Below are positions 43,320 through 55,619 of a stretch of 64,000 bases of DNA, piece by piece. Source of the stretch: Mermis nigrescens (lineage: Eukaryota > Nematoda > Enoplea > Mermithida > Mermithidae); the NCBI GenBank assembly GCA_036768485.1, contig JAVLUZ010000583.1:172501-236500 (forward strand), given 5' to 3'. The notes under the pieces are model-generated. The model saw only the letters and a program-made list of their open reading frames with translations. It ran no database searches and was not told where the DNA came from. The position numbers and the translations under genes are program-made. Position 1 is the first letter of the stretch, and every line of letters starts with the position of its first letter.

Positions 43320-44570
43320 CTATGTACAGCACTTTTTCACCATGATGGAAAATATGACACGTGAACCACCGTGCATTATCGCGCCAGTCGTATTGCACGA
43401 GTTACGTTCTTATCTGGGTGAGGTCGCAGGAACGTGTTTGTACGATCAGTTGGTTGAAACTGCCCAAAGTGTACTTTGACCAAGTGTTCGCAGCACATCT
43501 GCATTACGAGGCTACGACTGACACACCCTCGCGTCCTTCAGTGTGGTCTGCAATTGCTGGCCCTTTGGCTGATGCCAATCGTGAGCCCGCACCTTGGTTT
43601 TATTAGCAAAATGAGCGTCTTTAACCGATTGTGCCACCCAGACCAATATTTTGTGCGCATATGGTTCTTTATTACAACCGGAATGATGTTGTACGAGGTT
43701 CCGCTACAGTATCTGGTAGTGCACCCGCACCTTGATGCACCAATCTATCCGCACAGGATGTCTCCAGAGCCAGATCATCTAGTGCCGATCTTAATATCGA
43801 TGCGTCAGATGGTCGATATTTTTGATACTCATTCAATCATTATATGATTCGGTATCCTGACATGACAATTTTCTCAACAATTGACGTCATGCGCGCTACA
43901 GCTTTATTGGAATTTTTGGATAGAAAGTTCCACTTCTTTTCGTACGCCTACGGCAATGCCGCAATAGGCTGGCACATGGTGGAGCAGCTGCGTCGCATGT
44001 TGCGCGTAACTCCTTGGTGAATCTTATACACCTTCGCCAAGTGAGGCTTTCCCGGAATTCCTGGGATGCGGCACGAATCAAAAGTCCACATGTTTTAAAT
44101 AACATGATTCGCCAAATTCAGTTAGCAACCAACCCGGCACTTGGTTCACTTCCAATTCAATCATTTCAGGTCAACAAAAATCTGTGTTTTACCTCAGAGC
44201 ATCAAATTCAAGGCGAACTAGAGAAAATTCGACAAGAGAGGCGGCAGGCATCCTCGCAGGACTTCGAGCGGATCCGCAGCAAGCCTTGATATGCCAGAAG
44301 TTGATCTCTGGAGGCACAAATTGAAATGCGTAGCACACGCATGATAGTCAGGCTCATATCGTGTAAGTAACCTTGAAATGCCAAGGCGTGCGACAAGATT
44401 ACGCGCCACCGGTTCTCTCGCTGAATCTTCAAAACTTTGTCATATGTCAGAAGACAAACATAAGGCTAAATTGAATCGTTTTTACGATACTAAATCCAAA
44501 CTTTTTACTTTACTCCGGTTAAAAAATTTGGAAAAACAACAAGTCAAGAAGACTTGTTCAAGCTGAAATC
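43320..44570 (+). pseudogene. element 2 ORF3, C-terminal conserved domain
   Basis: Segments matching element 1 residues about 715-852 are present: W-F-F-I-T-T-G-M-M-L-Y-E-V (43670-43700), P-H-R-M-S-P-E-P-D, S-M-R-Q-M-V-D-I-F-D (43797-43830), and L-L-E-F-L-D-R-K-F-H-F-F (43903-43940), then E-Q-L-R-R-M near 43985. Such conservation between two strongly diverged copies marks a real domain. The linker region before it (42345-43320) has lost alignment. Confidence 0.7.
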
Positions 44571-45345
44571 CGTGCCGAGTATTAAGAGCGCGTTTAGGCC
44601 AAAAGGGATCGAGGCGGCAAGAACCGCAGTCATCCCGGCAACGCTATGCTCAAACACATCATTACTCACAATCACAAGTACAACAGCAAACACAAGTAAA
44701 ACCACATATACAGCCTTACTACATGACCGCAGACCCAACCGCGGCAACAGCAGCAATTCACGGAATCGCGTGGCCAAGGCGTTCCGGCGTAATCGCAGGC
44801 CGATGCTGGTCATCTGTTGCGCTCGCAACAGCAGCAGCCTTATCATGTTGCCGTCCGCCACAGTCAAACCATGAACTCATCAGGGCCGATCACAATCCCG
44901 TCAACGTCAGCAATGGGATCAATCGTATCGCTCACCGTTGGAACAAAGTCAATCAGCCACCGGGTCTATCAGCCACAACCTCGACCCGGTCCACTTTTGC
45001 CTAAACCGTGGCCTGTTACGCAACAACAACAGCATCACGCAGACCTTCACGTGAACAATCGTATGGTTTTACGCCAGAGCAATTATTCACTCCGACGCCA
45101 CTATGCAGCGTCGTGCAGCGGACAATTACGAGGATGACGACAATCTTGAGGAGGACGATCAACCAGTCGATCCACATCAATGCTTACGCCAACATATGTA
45201 CAGGCGTAGGCAATCACCACTAGTATTGCTAGCGTTCGAATACAGCGTTGCCGAACTGAATCGGATCAGAATATTTTCAACGTCAACGACGTCGCGGGAA
45301 AACCGCATGGCTCGAAGGCCTATTATCAGGATGCGTTATTAATTC
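44571..45345 (+). pseudogene. element 2 ORF3 tail, Gln- and Arg-rich
   Basis: Low-complexity coding remnants: Gln-rich words in several frames (44680-45060) and Arg-rich ones (44730-44800, 45290-45330). Element 1 has an equivalent Arg/Gln/Ser-rich tail at 22740-23400. No enzyme motif. Confidence 0.4.
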
Positions 45346-46116
45346 TCAAGTTCGACATACAGAACCTTTTGGAACTCTGCGACGGCGTCAAATTTGACCA
45401 GCAGCTTTTGGCATTTTATCATTTTTTGTCCTGATGTGGATTCCAGGACTTCATGTATCGTTTATTTCCTGTGTATTTTTTCTCATGTCATTTTCTCTTG
45501 CTGGAAAAATTTTTCCTTGATGTTTTTATTTTTCCCGTATCTCGCATAATTTTTGCCATTTTTTCTCGTTTTTATCGTTACCTCATGTTTTAACTCATCA
45601 GTGTCTTTAATTTCTCCAGCATAATCTTGCCTTATCATTCCGTGTCTTAAATTTTTGCTCAATTAGCGGTGTTACTATTATGGTATCTTAACTCTTTAAC
45701 GGACAAGGGGTTCATTTATACCCAATCTATAAACTTTTTCAATTCAAAATTTTTCTCATTACCCGGGGACTGAAGGAGGCTGATGGGACGGCACTAATCA
45801 GATATTATGCTATGTTGTCTCCAAGACCGGGAGTTCATCATTACTTCTTGGGCAACAATATAGTTCTACCTAGCGCCATTGAGAGTGTTGCTCGAGAGTT
45901 TTCCTGAGTGCGAACGAGGTCATGCGTTGACCATTATTTGTTATCGTTATTTGTTATTTTTTCGTTCTTTTATTTTCGTTTTTCACGTTCGCTCAGGATG
46001 AGGCGTTGCGAACGCCAGAGTGCCGAGTTATAGAAGCGTCGCCGACGCTAGTGTTGATGGTGTACCCCGAAAAAAATTCTCCACTTCGTTTCAATTTTTT
46101 TCTATATGTGGGGGAG
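45346..46116 (+). other. element 2 3' untranslated region
   Basis: T-rich, non-coding, ending in the purine tract GGGGGAG at 46110-46116 directly before the LTR. Confidence 0.55.
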
Positions 46117-46301
46117 TGTAACTGCGAGAGTTACACGGTAGGCAGACACTTAGCAGTTTGCGATAGCCATAGCATAGCCAATACTAGTAGCTATCTACGA
46201 TAGTGTACTGTGGGCTATGCCTTCGGTCTTCCCATTAATTCCCCAATTTTTCAATAATAAAAAACATTTAGATACTTGTCCGGTAGCATAGAGTTAAGTG
46301 T
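46117..46301 (+). repeat. element 2 right LTR, about 185 bp
   Basis: It starts TGTAACTGCGAGAGTTACAC, whose first part can form a hairpin, and ends GAGTTAAGTGT. The inverted copy at 24988-25173 fixes both ends. It is unusually short compared with element 1's 1177-bp LTR. The end lacks the canonical CA, or the last bases were lost. Confidence 0.85.
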
Positions 46302-47382
46302 ATGATAATAGTAATTGTTTCATGCATACCGCTTGTGTAATCGAGAACATTCGATCTGAGATAAAAGTGATTCAGTATTACGTTAAATTTGATTTTTGTT
46401 TATTTTACTGTAATGGTCCTTGAGGCCAGTGTACTTAACGTTGTAGAGTAGTCTGGCTGTTGGCTTTTTCGTTGGCTAGTCGTCTGATTGTATAGTCCGT
46501 ACGTTTTGTTTTTCTCTTTTGCTTATTTTGTTGTCCGGCTATGGGCGTGATTTCTTCGTTCAGTTAAAATATAGAAAACCTACTGAGGTTTTTGGTTATA
46601 CCAGGGTTAGGTCGGCCACACCCATGTCGAGGACTTCTACCCATTTTAGTGGACTGATAGGTAAATTTCATATGATAGCTTATTTTATTTGGAAATCTTA
46701 ATTCTTTTCTCAAATCCAAAATTGATCAAAATTATTATTTAATCTTTAAGGATGATTGATCAGCATAGAGCTCGTTGTTGTTGTTGTTTTCATAGTTCAT
46801 TGCGCTACAAATATTAGGAACCAAAAACATTTCGATCCAGGCACTTGTTGGAAAATAAGTTAAATATTCAACTTGAGCTTGAGATAGGTCAACTGACCTC
46901 ATGAAAAAATGCCGAGACTAGGTAGGTAGCCTTAGGTCTTAGGGCGTAGCTGCTGAGATCACCCGACAAGGAAGCAGCCAGCAATATTAGGGCTGAGGGG
47001 ATCGAAGCCGTAAGGTCTGTAAGGGTCCATAGATCGAAAGCTATCAGGGCTGCGTGATCGGGGCCAGCACTAAGCGTAGACGTAAGTACCTACATACCTA
47101 GGTAAATCTCGAAGGTAATGTTGGGTCGGTCTGTGTCTTAGACGCGAGCCCCTACGACTTACACATTTACATAATTAAAAACTCATAATAAGGTAAGCGA
47201 AAATGAGCTGTTTGGAATGGAACAGACAATAGATAATCGAGTGGTCCTCATATTTTAACTTGAAGAACATTACGCGAACCGATTCCAAATTTTGATCAAA
47301 CGGACCTGATCATGCCGCTGTAACCTGGACACTACTATTTTAAAAAAATTGGTCCACTGGTGTTATTTAGTTGGTAACATCC
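46302..47382. other. gene-free interval
   Basis: No supported gene. A G-rich stretch with a GGTCTTAGGGCGTAGC-type character at 46910-47160 is unlike its AT-rich surroundings but has no coding or RNA-gene signature I can identify. Confidence 0.4.
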
Positions 47383-47735
47383 CGGGTGACCGACAGTCCC
47401 GGGTCACCGACAAATTGTATAAAAATAGATCTGTCAATCAAAAGATTCCTGAGTGACCGACAGTACCTACTGGCTGACTGTACCGGGTGGCCGACAGTCC
47501 TGGGTGGCCGACTGTACCGGGTGTCCGACAGTACCGGATGGCCAACAGTCCCAAGTGGCCGACTCTACCAGGTGGCCGAAAGTCCCGGGTGGCCAACACT
47601 GTACCGGGTGATTGATAGATGACATAAAAATTCCCAAATGACCCGGTTGTACTATTACTATGAATGTTTTTTGATTGACAGATCTATTTTTAAAACCATT
47701 TGTTTGTCACCCTGGATTGTCGGTCACCCGGGACA
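47383..47735. mobile_element. foldback element carrying a 17-bp minisatellite
   Basis: The left end (CCCGGGTGACCGACAG, then AAAAATAGATCTGTCAATC at about 47418-47436) is mirrored at the right end (GATTGACAGATCTATTTTT at about 47676-47694, then GTCGGTCACCCGGG). Between them, about ten degenerate units of the type GGGTGGCCGACAGTACC are arranged head to tail from 47450 to 47610. The minisatellite appears to have grown from the terminal repeat itself. Confidence 0.75.
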
Positions 47736-48214
47736 CAATCATTCATTTGGGCAAAACTATTACGCAAGATTACGCCAACTGCTTATGTGTTATCGATTAT
47801 TGGTATAAATATTTTACACAACAGTGTAAACGGCCGGAAAATCATCAGGAAAACGAATTTCAAAAGTTTATTTTTCTAAATATCTCGAATCGCAGATATT
47901 GAAATAAGGGAGCCAAAAAATAATAATTGATGCTTCATGTAAATATTTGAGCTTTTGCCTTACTGCAGAATCACAGCTCAAAATTAGCCTGCATGCGTCG
48001 ATGTAAATTAAGCAAAAGCAGCAAACGCACGACTTTCAAAAATGGAATACGAACGTTTTGCTTTTCTTTGCAAAAGGTCGAACTTTAATCCAGTTTCCTG
48101 CGCCTTTATGATGCCCTCAGATTGCCAAATGGTCGATAAAATGAAGCATGAAATTTTCGTACCTACATATGTACTTTAGCAGAATGAAATTTAGCAAGAA
48201 AAACGCGCCGATGA
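47736..48214. other. old dispersed repeat remnants
   Basis: About 47815-47900 and 47990-48040 resemble, inverted, 25760-25870 and 5560-5670. No gene supported. Confidence 0.4.
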
Positions 48215-48765
48215 AAAAAAGGACAAATATATTTGGAATTACACATCAAGGAACTAAAAGGGGGGACTAAGGAAAAGTTACCTATGTATGCTTATGGAAG
48301 TTGTAAGAACTTACTGAAAATCAGGCTTCCGCTAGAAAATGCAAAACATCGAAGTGAGTTGCTTATCCGTAGAAAAGAAGCTATCACTAATCAAAATTCG
48401 ACAAAATGTGCATTCTTATGCTTCCGCGGAACGCATTGCTATAAGGGAAAAATTAACACGATGGTGTTGTGCTTGTCATATTTAATTTACATATGAAGTC
48501 ATTGACGATAAACTAGAGAAATTTAATATTCAAATGAAATAAAAACAGTTATTAAAACACATCACAGCTTCATACCTTTTTCTGAGCCAGTCAACAATAT
48601 TTTGTGAAGCCACGCATTTTTCAGGAGCTGCAGAATATACTTCGATTTTTTTGGGTTTCTTAGAGGAAGTCTAATTTTTAGTAGATTCAGGTAACTTTTA
48701 CCTGTCCCCTCCTTTTAGTTCCTTCATGATGAGTAATTCCAAGTATATTCGTCCTTTTTGTTCCA
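48215..48765. mobile_element. foldback element with about 72-bp inverted ends
   Basis: The left arm (48217-48289, including GGAATTACACATCAAGGAAC and CTAAAAGG) is mirrored by the right arm (48686-48762, including CCTTTTAGTTCCTTCATGAT and GAGTAATTCCAAG). The open frame at 48233-48496 starts inside the left arm and shows no known motif. Confidence 0.65.
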
Positions 48766-48939
48766 TCAGGGCATTTTTCTCTTTTAGCACCCTACTTTTA
48801 ATCTGCAAGATTTGAGCAAATCAGTTCGTAGAGACAAACGGTAACATGCAATAATAATGATACTAGTCCAAGAATGCGGAAAACAAGATTGTTCTGAACA
48901 CCAGTATTATATTCCTAAATCGAGGCAACCTTTACTAAA

Positions 48940-49650
48940 CAGATGAAATCTTTTAAGCGTAAACTTTGAGCAACTACTGGGTGTAAAGAACACTTACACT
49001 CATATTTCTTATTCTGACGTTACATGGAACATTTTGAAAAAATAAGCTTTCGCAACGCTCTGGAACTAAACTTAATTTTCAGTGTAAACTTTACACAACT
49101 ACAGTGTATGAAAAAATATACAGACATATTCGTAATCCTGACCCTACGAAATATATTTTGAAAAAAAATTTGCGTTTTGCAACGCTCTGGAAGTAAAATA
49201 AATTTGTTGTGTAAGTTTTACACATCAAGAATAAATGAACAGTGTAACCTTAACACAACTGCTGGTTGTGAAGAAAACTAACAGTCAGATTCGTTATTCT
49301 GATGTTACATAGAAGATTTCGAAAAAATTAGGCTCGCGCGATGCCCTAACTACTGTGTGTAAAGAAATTTAACAGTCATATTTGTAATCCTGGGATTAGG
49401 AGAAGATTTTTGAGAAAAGGTATGTTTTACAATTTTCTGGAAGCTAAAGAATTTTCGGTGTAAACTTTGCAGCTCTACAATAATTAAATAGTGTAAGCTT
49501 AATGCAGATAAAATGGTGCAGATAAAACTGCAGTCAGATTCGTAATCCTTACGTTATGGAAAACATTTTGAAGGAAAATTCACATTTTGCTACGCTCTGG
49601 AAGTAAAATGAATTTTTATTGTAAACTTTACACGTCGACAATCACTACAA
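48940..49650. repeat. diverged tandem repeat, unit about 125-160 bp
   Basis: The word GCAACGCTCTGGAAgTAAAA and its variants recur near 49053, 49178, 49430 and 49592. They alternate with GTGTAAAG-type and ATTCTGACGTTACATGGAA-type blocks. The spacing is uneven, so this is an old satellite-like array. Confidence 0.55.
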
Positions 49651-51926
49651 ATTTCCGTAATTGAATGCGCTTACATGCACGCAAAATGCGCGATGTTTAG
49701 TATAATTTCTATAATTAGCATCGTGTCTCAATTCATATCGAGATAAGGTGACAGACACAACTCAAGCCAAAAAACGTCTTTTTTACCCGAAAGAGGGAAC
49801 TTTACACCTCCAAAAAAACTCAGTATTGAGCGTAAAGAAACGCGACCAACTACGGTGTGTAACCATTGACATTTATCTTGATTTTAGAATAGTTCGCACC
49901 ATCCAAATTAAAACCAGATGTGGTTGACAGTCAAAAACCGGTCAAAAAACGTGTTTTATTACCGCATAGTTTAAACTACGTCATTAGAACTAACTCTGTA
50001 TTGACTTTAAACAAACGTGCCCAAATGCGATGTGTATGCCTTTAGATGTACTTTATTTTTTGTAATTCGCACGTCCTGATTTATAAAGGAAGCGGTTGAC
50101 AAACTAAAAGAAGGTAGAAGGTAGAAAGTCGTGTTTTGCGTCCCTACCAGAGTGTAAACTTTAAACCGCCCGAACTAACTTCGCATCGATCTTACACGAA
50201 CGCGGTCAACTTCGTCGTGTAGCCCTTAAACGTTAGTATTGCCCCATAAATAGGTTTTTCGAGGACTTACAAAAAATTTGGCAGAAATAAACAGGTTGAA
50301 AACTCGAACAAAATCTGTTTTTACACCCACAGATTTTTACAGTCTTTAAACTCCCACTCAAGAACGAAGGCTAAATTTTAATAAAAACAAGAAAATATCA
50401 TCTTTTGAATTTCTTCATCCGCAATTCAAAACCATTAAAATGTTTGAGGCATCAATACTGAGTTGCGCGCAAGCAGTGGAAAAAACCGTTCAAAATTACT
50501 ATATGTTATAACGTTAAAGAAAAACTTTACACGCTCATTACAAACTCGGTAATGTTTGTTAATAAAAAAGCTCCATCGGGTTTTTATTATCTATCTTTAA
50601 AAAACCGTACTTCCAAGATGGGTCTTGTTATAGCTGTAGGGGGCTCATATGTTGGGGGTACCAAAGTATTATATGTAGGTACGCGCTATTGATGTTGTTC
50701 AAAAGTGACTAAAGAATGCTGGTGCTTTGAAAATTGCAAATTTCAGTAAGCGCAGTGATTTAGAATGAGTAACCTGATTGATTTACAAATTATCGATTGG
50801 AGAGAGACTCATAATTTCTGATTAGTGTTCCCTATCGATATTTTAATGTTTGTGTTATGACTGAGTTTCTATCTACAAAAAAGAATGAAAGAAAGGCCTT
50901 CATTTTAGCGTCAAAAACTTGCGAAAAAACAACAAATTTAACAACTGAATTCTAGTAGGGGGTATTTTGGTTTCTGGGGGGTATTCTGACATCAATGGCA
51001 ATCTGTGCCCTTAAAAATTCGCATCATCCAGCTGTCTGCACCTTAGATGTGCTCAAGTGATACGATAACATGTAAATAGATCAGAAATTCAATGGGTCAC
51101 AAATGCTTAGATCGTACCATGCGTTATATACACAAAATCAATTGAATGAAGCTGAGTTGGTCTCTGTCACGAAATCAGCTGAAATGAATCACATTTTGGC
51201 CATAAATTCGCGGAATTCAAAAATTTTGCCCTTTTCAGACATTAAAAGTTTAGTGAGTATGATGACACAGCGTTTGCAGCTTTTTTTGACCAAGATAGAT
51301 CTTCATATGCGTGTGCTTAAGAAAATTATTCAAAATCGCAATTTTACAAGAACCTTCCTACAGTTACTGGGGAATCGAGCTTAATGCTTTTGAGCTATTT
51401 ACGCTTAGTATGCTTAAATTAAGAATGGAAAAAGCTAATCTCTTTTCGTCAGCTAATTTTACAGAAAATTGATAGGAAATCGTTTAAAATCGAAAAACAT
51501 CAGATATTTCATTCAAAAATTTAAGGCTGGCGATGCTGAACTGAAGCAGAAGTTCATATTTTTGGGGTAGACTCGTGACAATTTATTGCTGCCTGTTGCG
51601 CCAAGCAAATTCGATAAAATTTATCAAATTATCAATTACCCAATTTGCGCGCATTTTCATCTATGTTTATCTTTGACGATTTCGTTAAGGAAGAGTGTTT
51701 TGAAATTTAGAGCAGGTATGTCCATGAACCTAACTTGTATGCAAAATTATCATGCGCTAGTGTGTTTTTTTGAAAAAATGTATATTCTGGCCTAAATTTC
51801 AGCTCCAAAATTGCGTGAGCCAGTGAGAACGATTAAGGAAAAAAATATCTTGATTCTTAGAGCAAATGCGCCAAAAATATCAGGTATATTGCGGTAGGCG
51901 GGAAGCCGAATTCGAGTAATGTGTCC
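49651..51926. other. gene-free interval
   Basis: GTGTAAAC-type words related to the preceding array continue thinly to about 50550. A short MITE-A fragment (GGGGGTATTTTGGTTTCTGG) lies at about 50957-50977. The open frames at 51103 and 51586 show no recognisable protein. Confidence 0.4.
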
Positions 51927-52267
51927 AGAATGATAGCTCGCTGTTCGGTTTAAGCGTCACAAATTTTTTCTTTGCAACAAACATAGAAAAAATGAATATC
52001 TGCTTGTTTTAATAATATATTTAAATTTATATTCTAATAATATATCAAGATTGATAGCTCGCTGTTCGGTTTAAGCGTCATAAATTTTCATCACAAATTT
52101 TTTCTTCTTCACAACAAACATAAAAGTAATGAATATCTTCTTGTTTTAATAATATATTTAAATTTAAATTCTAATAATATATCAAGAATGATAGCTCGCT
52201 GTTCGGTTTAAGCGTCACAAATTTTTTTCTTCGCAACAAACATAGAAATAATGAATATCTGCTTGCT
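51927..52267. repeat. tandem repeat, 2.8 copies of about 120-137 bp
   Basis: TGATAGCTCGCTGTTCGGTT starts units at about 51931, 52052 and 52190. Each unit continues with CACAAATTTTTTCTT, CAACAAACATA and an AT-rich tail TTTTAATAATATATTTAAAT. The second unit has an insertion of about 17 bases; the last lacks the AT tail. Divergence is low, so the amplification is recent. Confidence 0.9.
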
Positions 52268-53083
52268 AAGCCCTGAAGTTTTTTGATTCTATTTTCCGAT
52301 ACAAATTTTTCGAACAGCGCCTTACAACACTGCACACCACAGTATGATTGGTAATTACTAGCCAGTGAAGTTTTTAAAAACAAAATATTCTCAAAAATTC
52401 AATGAAATGCTAAAATGACGTTAAAGCTGCTGTATAATTCACCTGGTTTATGTCTAGCACTTTTGTCGAAAACTTTGATTTTCATCCATTTCTAACCATT
52501 CTTCTCATAAGGATCTACCCCAAAATCACTCCCGTGAGCATGACTGGTCATTAACCTGATTGACAGGAGGTGTTTTTATTACTTATGGGGTCCGACTGCA
52601 CGTAAAACAAATGGAGATTGTCGATCGAATATGTAAATGATGCATGTGTAACGATTACGGTATTTCCGGTTCGCACTAGTTTTATGACCTTTTTTCAAGT
52701 GTTTATGATCGAGCAGCTAGTTTCAGTGCGAGTTTACGTTAGGTGCTTTTAGGCCTGTTCTACGTGGGTAGCTTGTGACAATTTCGGTTGATAAATTCAA
52801 ACGTACGAGTGCATAAAGGCGCAGAGTTGCCCAAATTAACGACGTGTTACTCTGCATGCTTCTAATTATGCATCGATGCTAAAGTCCTATTTGATTTCTT
52901 GCCCCGGGGGTACGATCATTTTATTCGATCAAAATTTAGTCCTCCAACGCATCAAAAATCATAAGGTAAAAGGTGATCATTTACGTTTACATAAACTATC
53001 AGAGTGAGAAAGTGCTATTTTTTGTTTTCCTTCAATTCGTTCTAGCACCCACCTACTCTTCAGAACCAAAACTGCATTTAGCG
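52268..53083. other. gene-free interval
   Basis: No gene or element end supported. Confidence 0.4.
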
Positions 53084-53091
53084 GTGGCTCT

Positions 53092-53291
53092 CAGGGGCTG
53101 ATTTAGGGAGGACGGGGGAGGGGCGGCCGCCTCCCCTCATTGGACCCCAAAATAGTGCGCAAAATTAACGATTTTTCAGCGATTTTTAGCGATTTTCGAG
53201 TTGAAACGGCTAATTTTTCCGCCCAAGTCAGGGTTCCGCCCCCTTCCCTTAGGGGTACCGCCCCCTTAGGAGAATCCTGTATCCGCCACTG
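53092..53291. mobile_element. MITE-B, 200 bp, hAT-type
   Basis: Identical octamers GTGGCTCT at 53084-53091 and 53292-53299 flank a segment starting CAGGGGCTGATTTAG and ending TATCCGCCACTG. The CAGnGGC ends plus an 8-bp duplication are characteristic of hAT MITEs. The body is GC-rich and non-coding. Confidence 0.9.
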
Positions 53292-53299
53292 GTGGCTCT

Positions 53300-55352
53300 C
53301 AAAATGATCTTGACGTGAAGATTAAAATGTGGCTCCCGCTTAAATCTGGCAAAATTATCAAAAAAATCTTGTTTTCTACTCAATTCCCCACAACCTATTG
53401 ATGCCGCAGGTACGATTTTCATTAATAAAGCTGCAATATAAAAAAGTCCGCTTACACATTTACGACGGAAATCGAAGCGATAGACTGTTGCATCCCCAGA
53501 ATTTTGGTGCCGCTCACCTATATGACCGTTAGCCTAAAAAATCTGGCCAAATGTTGAATAAAAAAATCAAAACCCTACACCAAATAATATTGAAGAGATC
53601 CTGCTTATTGATGATGAGCTGTTAATTTGTAGAATAGAGGGAGACTCGCAATATCTATAAGCATGTGTTGCTAATCAAACAGACTGCCATTGTGTTAGGC
53701 ATTGCAGGCGTTGTGCTATACCAATATTATAGTTTATGCTTGCACCCCTAGCATAATTCGATAAATTGTGTATTTATAGAATGTTCGGTACCTATGTACT
53801 TATCACGTTCACGGCCTTGCTACCTCGGTCATCCGTTATTTGAATGCGTGCCACTCTGCTCATAATTTTCGTATTTAGCTTCGTTTCATTATTTTTACTT
53901 CAATGCGCAGCACACGTACCTATTTTGACTTATATGCGTTCTAATCGTCGTTCTTGCTAAACCATTATTTAACAGCCTACATACTGCACGTAAAAGTGCT
54001 GAATCAATAATTTTCTGCAAACATTGTTTCCCGCAATTCAATTTTTTCATGGATTAAGCTAAACGATAGTAGGTACTCGAGTTATCTTTTCGATTTCCTC
54101 ATTCGCTTCGACTTACATACGTAGTGTTTAACGGGTTGGTAGTTTACTACCGTTTTGGTAGTTTTTTGGGGCCTTTGGTAGTTTTGTTCGGTCCCTATGC
54201 TTAACCAACTAGTGGTAATTTTTTGAGTACCCAAAACAGGCCTTTTAACGTTCGGACAATTTTGATAGTTTTTGAAATTTCGTCTAGGAAGAGGTCAAGC
54301 AGAGAGCTATTTTGATCTGAAATGGCCTCAAAAATAGGCGCACACGTTAAAATAAAACCATTAACGACTGTATCTGTTCAATATAAAGCATTTTTGCAAA
54401 ATACTTCTCATTTTCTTTTTTGGCGTTAATTAAGTCATTTTCGCAAGGAAACTTTGACTTTTGTCCGTCTGAAGGGAGTTTGACGCCAAACCGCCGTGCT
54501 TATCAGGTCCGCTTTCACCTGTTTTTTTCACCTTTCTTCCATTAGTTTTTGGTCCCAAATATTTTATTGACCTTTGCTTACTTTCAAAAATTCTTCAATT
54601 GAATTCCCATTGAATTCTTTTTAAGCATGCTTGATCATGTCAATCAATTATATAGGTATGTACCTATCACTTGCGCTGCCACTCTGCGCCTTATCATTGT
54701 GCACAAATATGAAGTGACGTGTCTTAAAACGATTTCATGATTTTCTCGATTCATTAACGCAGTAATCCGGTTTTATTAAACTTTTTGTCCACGTGTTTTC
54801 AGCAGTTGCCCAGACAAAGAATACTTCGCTTAATCAAATTAGTTTTTTGACATTCGACACGTCGTCACGCCATTCTAGCAGAGAATCTATTTTTAGAACC
54901 TGGACGAACAATATCGATTGCCAGAGAGCGCGTGTTTGTCTACATAAGTTTAGGCACGGCGAATACGTGCGTGCGCTCAAAAATTAGCAACTGACGTCAG
55001 CTAAAGATTTTTGAGCTGGTTTTGCTTATTGTCTCTTCTTGTTACCCCGAACTCTGTGTTAGCTTTGTGAATTTTACTGGCTAGTTAACCGAAATGTTTT
55101 CTGCTTATTTTCGTATTGATCCCCTTACAAATTCACGCCCTTCTTCTGTGAGTTGTTTTGTAGGCGTAGAGCGATGTTGCCATGGTACAGGCAATATTGC
55201 TGTGCCAACATGTGCCAGTCGGGCATAATGCATTTTTCAGTTTTTGCATATCTTCTGAGCTCTAAAATTTTGAGTGAAACGCATTGAAAAATACATCGTT
55301 CTACTTGACTTTTTAATGCTGTTTCTTTTTATCATTGTTAGCACAAATGAGC
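53300..55352. other. gene-free interval
   Basis: A MITE-A end fragment (CCCAGAATTTTGGTGCCGCT, then CACCTATATG) lies near 53495-53523. A short cluster of GGTAGTTTT words lies at 54140-54190. No coding region supported. Confidence 0.4.
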
Positions 55353-55360
55353 GTTGTAGG

Positions 55361-55611
55361 CATACGTGGGCGTTGGGGGGTTTAGGGGGTATGCACTTTC
55401 TATAAGGCTTGATTTCCCCAGAAATCAAAATACCCTCCCCAGAATTCAGTTTTAAAAATGTTTCGTTTTTTTCGCAATTTTTTGATGCCAATGGATAGTA
55501 CTCAATGAGGAACGTTGAAAAATGGTGTTTTTCGCCATACCACCATTTTAAAGACCATTTTTTAGTTTTGAAAAATCTTCCACCCCCAGAATTTAATGCT
55601 GCCCACCTATG
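55361..55611 (+). mobile_element. MITE-A copy with perfect 8-bp target duplication
   Basis: Identical octamers GTTGTAGG at 55353-55360 and 55612-55619 flank CATACGTGGGCG ... GCTGCCCACCTATG. This copy defines the family's ends and the hAT-type duplication length. Confidence 0.92.
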
Positions 55612-55619
55612 GTTGTAGG

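Larger units (their letters stand above)
34700..46301 (+). mobile_element. element 2: decayed Ty3/Gypsy-class LTR retrotransposon with exonuclease ORF3
   Basis: It has the same gene order as element 1 (gag, protease, RT, RNase H, integrase with PWWP-like tail, exonuclease ORF3), with recognisable protein similarity throughout but many frameshifts and stops. A right LTR follows a purine tract. No left LTR was found, so the 5' end is truncated or replaced; the start given is approximate. It is much older than element 1. Confidence 0.88.

Noticed and set aside
47450..47610. CRISPR-like array
   Set aside because: Units of 17 bp lie head to tail without unique spacers, in an animal genome: a minisatellite.
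51103..51384. Open frame of 93 codons as a gene
   Set aside because: No recognisable motif, splice context or composition shift; likely chance in AT-rich DNA.
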